Part shown: one piece after another, positions 50,481 to 58,188 of the stretch
Layout of the letters: each line of letters opens with the position of its first letter
How positions within the stretch are numbered: the stretch's first letter is position 1
Assembly: GCA_009746045.1 (NCBI GenBank)
Contig: RPFO01000296.1
Location: 1,956,564 to 2,020,563 of the forward strand
From: Mesostigma viride
Taxonomy: Eukaryota; Streptophyta; Mesostigmatophyceae; Mesostigmatales; Mesostigmataceae
Reading direction: 5' to 3'
Length of the DNA: 64,000 nt
Notes under the pieces: generated by a model
Databases searched by the model: none
Seen by the model: the letters and a program-made list of their open reading frames with translations, nothing else
What the model was told of the DNA's origin: nothing
Translations under genes and position numbers: made by a program

Positions 50481-51247
50481 CCACCCCCATCGTCGTAATG
50501 GCCTTCACGTGCGTGCTACAGACCGTCGCGTGGTACGTCCTCTTCCTCATAGGCACGATCCGTCTGGCCGTGCGCAGGTTCCGATCCATGACGCGCGTGC
50601 CGGACGACGAACAGGAGTACGAGGTGTACGAGGCGGTGGTGTGCGGAGACGAGAGCTGGGCGTACGTCACCGAGGAGTTCTGCGAGCTGCAGGAGAAAGG
50701 GGCGGGGACCGTGTGCGTCGAGGGGGGGGACCTGCTCGAGTTGATGGAGCCCGAGGCACTCAAGGAGGTGGAGGGGGAGCAGGTGTCCCTGGCCGTCACC
50801 TACGCCCACCACGGCCGCGAACACATCGTCACCTACTCCCTCGCAGATCCCGAGCCCGTGCGCTTCCCCCCTGTTAAGCCCGTGGCCGAGTCGGTGGACG
50901 CGACTCCGGCCACAAAGTTCACCATCCTCTCCGCCTCCTTCGGCACCTGGTTCTCGTCAGAGGACAACGCGGACGTTACGGACACCCTAGTGCGGCTCCT
51001 GGGACCGGACAGAGACTTCTACGCGGCGGCAGGCATCAGGCAGTACGTCTGGTGCATCGTCCAGTTCCTGCGCACCCAGGGAGTGCGCGTCGACGAATCC
51101 CCGCACGCCAGGTTCCTGAGAATCATCGGCGGAGACGGGCGGTCGCGAGTCTTCCACCCCTCCACCAAGGGCTGCATCCTCAGGAGCGGCGTGAGGCAAG
51201 AAAAGCTCGTCCCCCCGGCGCCGGAGGCCGAAACCGAATCGAAGTGA
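50477..51247 (+). CDS. Hypothetical protein with N-terminal TM segment
   Basis: The 256-residue protein has an N-terminal hydrophobic segment (IVVMAFTCVLQTVAWYVLFLIGTI) and a soluble acidic remainder. Its ATG lies in the overlapping ATGA with the gene before it, and the next gene starts five bases after its stop, so the three genes may be co-transcribed. Family unknown. Confidence 0.7.
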   Translation: MTTPIVVMAFTCVLQTVAWYVLFLIGTIRLAVRRFRSMTRVPDDEQEYEVYEAVVCGDESWAYVTEEFCELQEKGAGTVCVEGGDLLELMEPEALKEVEGEQVSLAVTYAHHGREHIVTYSLADPEPVRFPPVKPVAESVDATPATKFTILSASFGTWFSSEDNADVTDTLVRLLGPDRDFYAAAGIRQYVWCIVQFLRTQGVRVDESPHARFLRIIGGDGRSRVFHPSTKGCILRSGVRQEKLVPPAPEAETESK

Positions 51248-51252
51248 GCAGT

Positions 51253-52005
51253 ATGGACGGCGCGGACGACGGGGACAACTGCCCCTCCGTGTGCAGCGAC
51301 ACGGACCTGGACGTAGACGCACCCGCCGCGCCCATAGTGTACAAGGGCCGGGCGCTGCTGAACCTGCTCGCGACCGCGGACAAAAAGTGGCCGCTGTCCA
51401 CCGACGTCGCCTGCTGGTGGTGCTGCCACACGTTCACCAACACGCCCTGCCCCCTACCGGTGGCGTACAAGGAGGGCAAGGGCTTCCTCGTGAAAGGGTG
51501 CTTCTGCTCCTTCAACTGCGCCAAGGCATACAACTCGAGAGAGGGGGGCGCGTCCAAGGACCTGCACAACCACTACCTCTTCCTAATGACCCAGCGGCTC
51601 TGGTACGCTTCCCACAAGGGCGTCCCGTTCCCCGGGGTGATATGCGCGCCATCGAGGGCGTGTCTCAAGATGTTTGGGGGGTACATGTCCATCCAGGAGT
51701 TCAGGGCGGCGGCGTGCACGCACGTACACATGCTGAGAGAGCCGCCGTACCCCATGGAAGTGATACAGCAGGTGGACTGCGCCACGGCCATCAGCGACCA
51801 AAGATACGCCATGATGCAGTCCGCGACAGTGAAGAATAGCGCGATGACCAACGAAAAGGCATCCAAGAAGGCATCAGAACTAGAGAGTCGTAAGCGCACG
51901 AGACAGGAAGGAGCGCTCTCCCTGAAGCGCGCCAAGCCCATGGTCAGCAAGGGCTGCTCGCTTGACAAGTTTGTAAATGTAAAAGCCCAGGCCAATAAGA
52001 AGTAA
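51253..52005 (+). CDS. VLTF-2-like late transcription factor
   Basis: From ATG 51253, 250 residues. The zinc core reads CWWCCHTFTNTPCPLP (54-69), then GCFCSFNCAKAYN (82-94): the C-x2-C...C-x3-C pattern and CWWC..FxxxPxxLP of poxvirus A1-type VLTF-2 proteins, which direct late gene transcription. The C-terminal 70 residues are basic (KKASELESRKRTRQEG) with a conserved-looking SKGCSLDKFV end. Length is larger than the poxvirus protein. Confidence 0.85.
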   Translation: MDGADDGDNCPSVCSDTDLDVDAPAAPIVYKGRALLNLLATADKKWPLSTDVACWWCCHTFTNTPCPLPVAYKEGKGFLVKGCFCSFNCAKAYNSREGGASKDLHNHYLFLMTQRLWYASHKGVPFPGVICAPSRACLKMFGGYMSIQEFRAAACTHVHMLREPPYPMEVIQQVDCATAISDQRYAMMQSATVKNSAMTNEKASKKASELESRKRTRQEGALSLKRAKPMVSKGCSLDKFVNVKAQANKK

Positions 52006-52010
52006 ACGAA

Positions 52011-52298
52011 TCATTCGTAACAAGCGATGTGGTCTCTCCCGTACGTCCCGTCAATGCAAGTGACGAGCACGTCTCCGTAGATAGGCCGGCGAAACGCGAA
52101 CGTAGCGAGCACGTTGATCGGATGACCCTTACTCTCCGCGTCCGGGTCGAACTCGGCCACCGCGCCGCACCGGCAGTGCACGGTGGGGATCGCCCACCGC
52201 GTGCCGGTCACACCCGCGCGCAGGCGTGCCAAGTCCTTCAAGGGGACCGAGCCGTGGCTCACGTCCAGGCTGTCGCACGGCACAACCAATATCTCCAT
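52011..52298 (-). CDS. Small hypothetical protein
   Basis: From ATG 52298 (MEILVVPCDSL), 95 residues; upstream frame antisense to the next gene is not used. Contains CRCG near the middle. Convergent with the VLTF-2 gene and divergent from the gene at 52328. Family unknown. Confidence 0.6.
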   Translation of the reverse strand: MEILVVPCDSLDVSHGSVPLKDLARLRAGVTGTRWAIPTVHCRCGAVAEFDPDAESKGHPINVLATFAFRRPIYGDVLVTCIDGTYGRDHIACYE

Positions 52299-52327
52299 GA
52301 AAATTTGCTGGTTACTATGTATACGCG

Positions 52328-53533
52328 ATGGCAGACAAAGCACCCCGTGTGGACGCACAGGACGCGCTAAAAAAGGCCAGAAACGCACCCCCGTGCACGC
52401 GGGTGGGAGGATACTTGCAATCCTTTTGCACGAACGGCACCTGCAAAACCGTGTCGCTGACGAAGGAACGCACGGACTGCGCCAAGGGCGTGTCCAGCGG
52501 CCTGACGAGGGAGCAGGCCGTACGGATGGCGCTACGTTTGCAGCACGACATATCGGAGAGATCGTTGGAGACAGCCACCAAGGCGGACCTGTGCGCGCTC
52601 ATCGCGGACGAGATGATAGAGAACGTCACGCGCGCCGTGTGCATCGCCGAACTGGCGCGCCACGCAGACTCGAAGACGAGGCTCGCACTCGCCGCCTCCT
52701 CGCTGTCCAAGGAGCCGTTCGACTCGCTGGCGGAGATGTCCAGGGAGGCGCTGTGCGTCATGGTCGGGTCCCTGCTCACGCCCGAGCAGAGGGCGGCCGG
52801 CATACAGTTAAACTGCGGCGAGGACATGCTCGCGTCCATCCCGTGGAGGGAGATAGGGAAGAGCGGCGTGCAGTCCTCCCAACAGACGCCCTGCACGCCC
52901 AAGTGCCTCGTGGACTCCCTGCACTTCATCGTCACCATGTTGTGCGCCAAGTCAAAGAAGGGGGCCGTGCTCGACCGCCTGCCGCTCGTGTCCAAGGTCG
53001 CTCTGACGCCGGCCGCCGTGTGGAACGCGGTGGCCGCGATGGGGGGCGCCGACAACCGGCAGCCAGACAGACTGCAGGCCGTCCTGCGCGGAATGGTGGG
53101 CGCCAAGACCGTCGACGAGGCCAAGAGGTCGCAGGGGGGGGACGCCGCGCTGAAGTTCCTGAGCAGCCACGCGACCGGGCAGATGAAGGTGGGCGGCACT
53201 TCATCCCCTTGCACGGCCGCCGTACTGCGCAGGCACTCGGTGAGGTCCGCGTGTCTGCAAAAGTTCCTCAAGAGCAACCGGTCAAGGGTGTACGACGATC
53301 ACAAGTCCGGCGCGCCGTCTGCCCACCCCAAGTCCCACGCGGTCGGGTCCGCGTGCGTCCTGCGGCTAAACGGCAGCGGGAAGTCGGCATGCACGAGCGG
53401 GGCGGCGCACAAGACGCGCCAGGCGCCCGTCGTGGCAGATAATACCGTGGACGCGCAGATCCATCGGCTGCTGTACACGGCCAACCCCAGCTCCAGAGTG
53501 GGCAACGTGGCCGCCATCACCTTGTGCGGTTAG
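52328..53533 (+). CDS. Hypothetical Ser/Ala-rich protein
   Basis: The 401-residue protein has a helical N-terminal half (TREQAVRMALRLQHDI, DSLAEMSREALCVMVGSLL) and a Ser/His/Ala-rich C-terminal half with many Cys. No membrane segment, no recognised motif. Codon use is typical of the region. A virion or regulatory role is possible but unsupported. Confidence 0.7.
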   Translation: MADKAPRVDAQDALKKARNAPPCTRVGGYLQSFCTNGTCKTVSLTKERTDCAKGVSSGLTREQAVRMALRLQHDISERSLETATKADLCALIADEMIENVTRAVCIAELARHADSKTRLALAASSLSKEPFDSLAEMSREALCVMVGSLLTPEQRAAGIQLNCGEDMLASIPWREIGKSGVQSSQQTPCTPKCLVDSLHFIVTMLCAKSKKGAVLDRLPLVSKVALTPAAVWNAVAAMGGADNRQPDRLQAVLRGMVGAKTVDEAKRSQGGDAALKFLSSHATGQMKVGGTSSPCTAAVLRRHSVRSACLQKFLKSNRSRVYDDHKSGAPSAHPKSHAVGSACVLRLNGSGKSACTSGAAHKTRQAPVVADNTVDAQIHRLLYTANPSSRVGNVAAITLCG

Positions 53534-53577
53534 GGAGGTCCAAATAATGTCGGCGCTTCAGTAGTAAGGGGCGGCAC

Positions 53578-54150
53578 ATGGACAAGCTGGTCTGCGGCGT
53601 CTGCAAGCAGTCGAAGGAGAGCTACCTGTTCGACAGCAGGAACAGGAGGTACGCGGGCCTGTGCCGCGAATGCAGGAGGGAATCGGTCACCACGTACCGC
53701 AACACGCGAGACGGGTACTTCAGACACCTCCTAGGGAGGACCTCCAGGAACACCAAGAGCCGCGACACTCACCGAGCGAGCCGCGTGGCAGACGGCGACC
53801 TTCTCGGGATCTGGGAGAAACAAGGCGGAAAGTGCGCGATCACGGGGATGGACATGAAGCACGAGTACAAATGGGACGGCCGCCGCTCGCCCGTGTCAGC
53901 GGCGATGGATCTGATCGACCCGAACGCGGGGTACCACCCCGGCAACATCAGGCTCGTGTGCCAGTTCGTGCACGAGATGAAAGGCAGGACCCCCCTGGAT
54001 CAGTTTCTGTTCGACTGCCGGCTCATCGTAGATCGCAACGGTGCTGAACCCAAAGACGCGGCGGCGGGAAAGGGCGACTGGACATCTGACGTGGGATCCA
54101 CGTCAGCGGGGGAAGATCTCCCCATGGCCAGATGGTCTGACGAGGTATAA
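53578..54150 (+). CDS. HNH-like endonuclease with zinc-ribbon N-terminus
   Basis: The 190-residue protein starts with two CxxC pairs (CGVC, CREC; residues 6-31), then WEKQGGKCAITGMDM and SAAMDLIDPNAGYHPGNIRLVCQFVHEMKG, the shape of HNH proteins with DLIDP in place of the usual DHI. The C-terminal 25 residues (TSDVGSTSAGEDLPMARWSDEV) are encoded by a sequence with GTGGGATCCACGTCAGC and GAAGATCTCC that resembles the AGATCTCG repeats. Nuclease activity is inferred. Confidence 0.75.
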   Translation: MDKLVCGVCKQSKESYLFDSRNRRYAGLCRECRRESVTTYRNTRDGYFRHLLGRTSRNTKSRDTHRASRVADGDLLGIWEKQGGKCAITGMDMKHEYKWDGRRSPVSAAMDLIDPNAGYHPGNIRLVCQFVHEMKGRTPLDQFLFDCRLIVDRNGAEPKDAAAGKGDWTSDVGSTSAGEDLPMARWSDEV

Positions 54151-54227
54151 ACACCCCCCGCCCCGTTTGCACGCCAGGTCTGAGCCCGCTCTCTCACCAC
54201 CGCCCTTTGTCCGTGCGTCCCCATCGT

Positions 54228-54263
54228 CCGCAGCGTCCGCAGCGTCCGCAGAACGTCCGCAGT
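54228..54263 (+). repeat. Short tandem repeat before the ssDNA-binding-like gene
   Basis: CGTCCGCAG occurs four times in 36 bases (54228-54263), one copy with an added AA, just before the ATG at 54272. It may affect promoter or leader function. Confidence 0.7.
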
Positions 54264-54271
54264 TTGTCCAC

Positions 54272-54958
54272 ATGGCGTCCACCATCGTCCTCTTCGACGA
54301 TTTTGACCCGCAAAAGGTTATTTACCGCGACCCAAAGAGGTCCACAACCGGAGGCCTGTCCGTTTACCTGAACTACGACAAGGATGGAAAGGAAATACCC
54401 ATCCGCATCCAGACGCCCAAGATGCGCGTCCCATTCGGCGTCAGCTGTTTCGAGGGAAAGGCGCAAGCGCAAAAGTACAGTCTGGACCTCAGTTTTGACA
54501 ACTACCTGTGCAAGGACGACGATGTCGCTACGTTCTATGAACGCTGGACCGCGTTCGACGAGCGCAACAAGAACACCTCCTTCGAGAAGTCCACCACCTG
54601 GTTCAACAAGAAGATCAGCTTCGACGTGGTGAACGAACTGTACACCTCCGCCGTCAAGCCATCCAAGAAGGAGCAGTACCCCCCCACGCTCAAGTGCTCC
54701 ATCCCGTTCAGGAACGGGAAGCCCGACTGCCAGTTCTTCGACGATAACAAGGAGACGGCATCCATGGAGGACTTGGAGAAGGGGATGGAGGTGCAGGTGA
54801 TACTAGAGGTGCCGCGTCTGTGGTTCATGGACAAGCAGTTTGGCTGCAGCCCGGTCGTCAAGATGGTGCAGTTCTTCCCTAACAACCGCATCCCGCACAG
54901 CTACTCTTTCATCGAGAGGGATGCCGCGGACCAGCATGCTAACGGTGACGCGCAGTGA
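54272..54958 (+). CDS. Putative ssDNA-binding protein, DUF5871-like
   Basis: From ATG 54272, 228 residues. Motifs in order are VYLNYDKDG, IRIQTPKMRVPFGVS, LSFDNYL, STTWFNKKISFDVV, QYPPTLKCSIPF and WFMDKQFGCSPVVKMVQF. I recognise this as the conserved giant-virus protein often described as a predicted single-stranded DNA-binding protein with an OB-like fold; the match is from memory. It would coat exposed strands during replication with the primase and D5 helicase. Confidence 0.8.
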   Translation: MASTIVLFDDFDPQKVIYRDPKRSTTGGLSVYLNYDKDGKEIPIRIQTPKMRVPFGVSCFEGKAQAQKYSLDLSFDNYLCKDDDVATFYERWTAFDERNKNTSFEKSTTWFNKKISFDVVNELYTSAVKPSKKEQYPPTLKCSIPFRNGKPDCQFFDDNKETASMEDLEKGMEVQVILEVPRLWFMDKQFGCSPVVKMVQFFPNNRIPHSYSFIERDAADQHANGDAQ

Positions 54959-55032
54959 ACAAGTGTTGAGCGATTTAAGTGGCCGTGCATTGTAATAAAA
55001 AAGTCTTTATTTACATTATTATCATTTGTCCA

Positions 55033-55221
55033 ATGAAACTCAGTGTGAACATCGGAAGCAGTGCGAAAGATCGCAGGTACATGAATTCACAGCCCGCCAA
55101 GCCAATGAGTCCAGGAGAGAGAAAGTTCTTCCTGATACTGTTTGCCACCATTCTCGTCGTGTTCGTAGGGGGGTACTTGTACAAGGGTAAAAGTTTCTTC
55201 AACTTCATCAAGCGACGGTAG
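55033..55221 (+). CDS. Small single-pass membrane protein
   Basis: From ATG 55033, 62 residues, with a C-terminal transmembrane helix (FFLILFATILVVFVGGYLY) and basic tail FFNFIKRR. A longer start upstream would add 18 residues. It overlaps the convergent gene by 14 bases. Confidence 0.65.
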   Translation: MKLSVNIGSSAKDRRYMNSQPAKPMSPGERKFFLILFATILVVFVGGYLYKGKSFFNFIKRR

Positions 55222-56524
55222 CCGCACGCCGCACAAAGAAGTTCCGTATGTCAGCGTTGCGCAGGGGGATCTTGCCCTTAACTGGCGCGCGGGTGCTAGA
55301 CGAGCACGTAGACTCGGACCGAGACAAAGGTGAGATAGACATCTTGCGGAGACGTTTGCGTGCGGTGGTGGAGATGTCCGCCACCTCTTCCTCGACATCA
55401 TCAAACAGATCGTCCGCGTCCTCCTCTATCTCGTCCTCCTCTTCCTCGTCCTCCTCCTCTTCCTCCTCCTCATCGTCATCCTCGGCCTCCGCCTCGTCAT
55501 CCACAAACACACACCGCGCCCTCCTGCGAGGCGGAGGCTTGCTCTTGGGAGCGGGAGCCCTCGCCGGCCCACGCGCACTGGGGCCAGCCCGCCTCTTATT
55601 TGTGCTTTGGTGACCGCGCTCCCTTTCCACTCGCTTCCTGCCGTCCATCCACTCGGCAAACGACCGCGGCTTGAAGCTCTTCACGTTCGCAGGCACGTGT
55701 CTGCTCGGCGGAGGGGCATCCTTAGCACCGCCCTCGCGCATCCCTCGCGGCCACCACGAGGGGCGCATGTCGGGGAACTCCTTGTAGAATTCGTCAAGAG
55801 TATAGTCTGGGTCGTTATCGTGTCTCCTCTTGTACATGCACGACGGGCGCTGGCTAGCGATGGTCTCTTTCACGAGCTCGTAAGGACACTTGTCCCTCGC
55901 GCGGCGGCTGATCTTCCCCCTCAGCATGGACACGATGGTGATCGCGCGGCGGGCGTCGTCCGGCTCGAGAGCCTCGAAGTAGCCCTCCACACCCTTATCC
56001 AGATCCATGTGGCAGTTCTTCACGGAATCCTCGCAGGCGAGCTTGCACGCCTCAGATATAACGAACTCCGCCAGCGCCTCCCCCTCTAACTCGTCGTCAT
56101 CCTGGTCTTCCAAACACACCTCCAGCGTTTTACCCCACAGTTTCTCCCATGGCGGGGCGTCGTACACGTACGGCGCGTCAAAACCATTATTTTTCATCTT
56201 GAGGGGGGTCTCCAGGAACGCGAAAAGGGACACGTCGCGGTCCTCTATTACACAGAAGCAGTCGTTCATAATCTGGAAAACCTCAGTGGCCCGTGCGTTG
56301 GCCCATTTGTCCGGGTGAACGAGTTTTGAGAGACGTCGAAAGTTGGCCTTAGCAACGTCCATGTCCCTCCTGGCATGGATGATATCGTTACGGTTCTTAC
56401 GGTACACTTTGATGGCATCGCCCGATATCGGCGCGCTACCGAGCAACAGGCGCTGAAACAGGTCCCTTTTCTCGCCGGTCGTGAGTCTTTCGAACGACTG
56501 GAACGTGCTGTCGACGTTCCCCAT
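55208..56524 (-). CDS. J-domain (DnaJ-like) protein with acidic tail
   Basis: From ATG 56524 (MGNVDSTF), 438 residues; an in-frame ATG at 56554 would add ten. A J domain lies near residues 57-95 (NFRRLSKLVHPDK with His70-Pro71-Asp72), so it may recruit an Hsp70. The start MGNVDS also fits a myristoylation signal. The C-terminal half is Arg/Pro-rich then strongly acidic (residues about 350-385), ending in LRNADIRNFFVRRA, a PIP-box-like sequence. The acidic run is encoded by simple repeats. A role in assembly or replication-complex remodelling is inferred. Confidence 0.82.
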   Translation of the reverse strand: MGNVDSTFQSFERLTTGEKRDLFQRLLLGSAPISGDAIKVYRKNRNDIIHARRDMDVAKANFRRLSKLVHPDKWANARATEVFQIMNDCFCVIEDRDVSLFAFLETPLKMKNNGFDAPYVYDAPPWEKLWGKTLEVCLEDQDDDELEGEALAEFVISEACKLACEDSVKNCHMDLDKGVEGYFEALEPDDARRAITIVSMLRGKISRRARDKCPYELVKETIASQRPSCMYKRRHDNDPDYTLDEFYKEFPDMRPSWWPRGMREGGAKDAPPPSRHVPANVKSFKPRSFAEWMDGRKRVERERGHQSTNKRRAGPSARGPARAPAPKSKPPPRRRARCVFVDDEAEAEDDDEEEEEEEDEEEEDEIEEDADDLFDDVEEEVADISTTARKRLRKMSISPLSRSESTCSSSTRAPVKGKIPLRNADIRNFFVRRAATVA

Positions 56525-56866
56525 GGCTAATAAGCCATCACGAAAACGGTGCACTTGGTCGACTGTCCGCTCGTTATTCCCCCTTGAGTTGCATGATCAA
56601 GGTGCACGTGAGTCATCCCCCCGATGACGTGGCGGACCGCCGGTGCAGATATTTTGTGCACAGTCAGGATCTCGCGAAAGAGATCTCACTCGAGTCTAGT
56701 CAGACGGTACCGAGATCCCGCGAAAATATCGAGATCTCGCGGGTGACGCGTAGGATATAGAGATCTCAAACGGATCCTTGTTTCATTCGAACACTTCTCC
56801 CGCCACAACGAGGCGTCGGACGACTACAGAGTGCGCGCGGCCCCTGCGTGAATTTCCAACGCGTCC
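56525..56866. repeat. Repeat block D before the gene at 56867
   Basis: About 340 bases without a gene. From 56640 to 56780 the words ATATTTTGTGCAC, GGATCTCGCG, GAGATCTCAC, GTACCGAGATCCCGCGAAAATATCGAGATCTCGCGGGTGACGCG (in overlapping pieces) and AGATCTCAAACGG recur, the same set as the other accessory blocks. Confidence 0.6.
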
Positions 56867-58147
56867 ATGGGCGCGGACGACGATGTCGGACTGTTCGGCA
56901 GAGACATCACGGTGCGTGCGAACCTGTCCGCCATGGCTGCCAGGGCCTCTCTAGAGCACGAAAGGTACGCATCCTCCTACCAAAAAGGGGCCGTGAACCT
57001 CCCGGATTCGGCGGACGTGGAAGTGGACCTGGACAGGTGTTTTGAGCGTCCACTGGGAGCGATAAGGCCCTACATCCGAACAAAGAGGATGGACGATAAG
57101 TCCCTGGTGTTTCGGACCAAGGACATCGGGATTTACATCACAGAATCACTCGGTTTCAAGGCCATCGATGACAAATCGTTAGAGGGTATCACAAAGAGCG
57201 GGGGCATGGTGTACAACATGACAGCCAAGGACGGGGGCGCGCACATCACGCTGCAGCTCATCAAGCCCTTTATCCTGGAAATCCCATGCACGCCGGACGG
57301 TGTCCAGAAGCGCGTGGCCGTGTGCAATAACCTGTTGAAGCTGGTGGGTGCGGACACGTTCGTGCACGAGTCAGAAATCAAGGTGTCGAACAAAACCAAG
57401 TCGGGACCGGGGAAATGCACCAACCTGTTGAGGAGAGAGGCGGGCAGGTGGGAGGTGCAGCTGTATTTCATCGTCGCGTGGTGCGAGGACGTGCTGGCCA
57501 ATTACTCGCGCGTCCTCAAGCGATTCGATGACGCGGACGGGGAGGCCAAGAGGCTGTTTTATGACCTCGCCAAGAAGATGGACAGGGCCGAAGTGCTGTA
57601 CCCCGAGGCCAAGTGCATTCTCGCCAAGTTGGCGCAGATACCGCTGCCACTGAGGTCCACGCCTGCATGGGTGCACGACGTGGAGAGAGTGAAGGCGTCA
57701 GAGATACCCAAGATGGACAGCGACACCGAGGTCAGGCTATTGCGCGCGGACCTGGCCATTAGAGAGGAGAAGTGCGCGAGGCTAGAGAGAGAGATGGCCG
57801 AGTTGCTAGCCGGGTTTGACAGGGTCCAGATCAAGCACACGCCCGCCCCATCTCCCGCCCCCGCGACACAGCTGCCACCGTCGCCTGTCGCCGTGTACAC
57901 ACACGCCATCACCGTGGATAACACCGATCCGTTTCAGACAGCCGTGAGGTTCCTGGTAGACGGGATGAGGCACCAGCTGCCGCACGGCGTGCACATGCTA
58001 CTGCACTCTATCAGGGACACGTGGGATGGGGAGACGGTAGCGGGGTACCACGACCGCGTGAGACACACACTCTACTCCCTAGTCATGTGGCCCCCCGTGG
58101 CCCGCGCCATCCAGATGCTGTACAGCGGCTCGTGGTCGGGCTCGTGA
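56867..58147 (+). CDS. Accessory coiled-coil protein of the KilA-N/BRO block type
   Basis: The 426-residue protein has an N-terminal region (about 85-215) with IGIYITESLGFKAIDD, LLKLVGADTFVHESEI and RREAGRWEVQLYFIVAWCEDV. The last phrase resembles the WxxxxL.xVAxW core of KilA-N-like modules, but the match is weak. A coiled coil (about 285-330) and a Pro-rich linker precede a helical C-terminal domain (from 350). It follows repeat block D. Confidence 0.6.
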   Translation: MGADDDVGLFGRDITVRANLSAMAARASLEHERYASSYQKGAVNLPDSADVEVDLDRCFERPLGAIRPYIRTKRMDDKSLVFRTKDIGIYITESLGFKAIDDKSLEGITKSGGMVYNMTAKDGGAHITLQLIKPFILEIPCTPDGVQKRVAVCNNLLKLVGADTFVHESEIKVSNKTKSGPGKCTNLLRREAGRWEVQLYFIVAWCEDVLANYSRVLKRFDDADGEAKRLFYDLAKKMDRAEVLYPEAKCILAKLAQIPLPLRSTPAWVHDVERVKASEIPKMDSDTEVRLLRADLAIREEKCARLEREMAELLAGFDRVQIKHTPAPSPAPATQLPPSPVAVYTHAITVDNTDPFQTAVRFLVDGMRHQLPHGVHMLLHSIRDTWDGETVAGYHDRVRHTLYSLVMWPPVARAIQMLYSGSWSGS

Positions 58148-58188
58148 GCTGGCACGCCTGTTGTAATCGTTTGTAATTAATAAAGTAA

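Noticed and set aside
52183-53442. 419-codon ORF overlapping the 52328 gene
   Set aside because: Arg/Gly/His-rich out-of-frame reading; the 52328 frame has the normal codon pattern and an ATG next to a promoter-like region.
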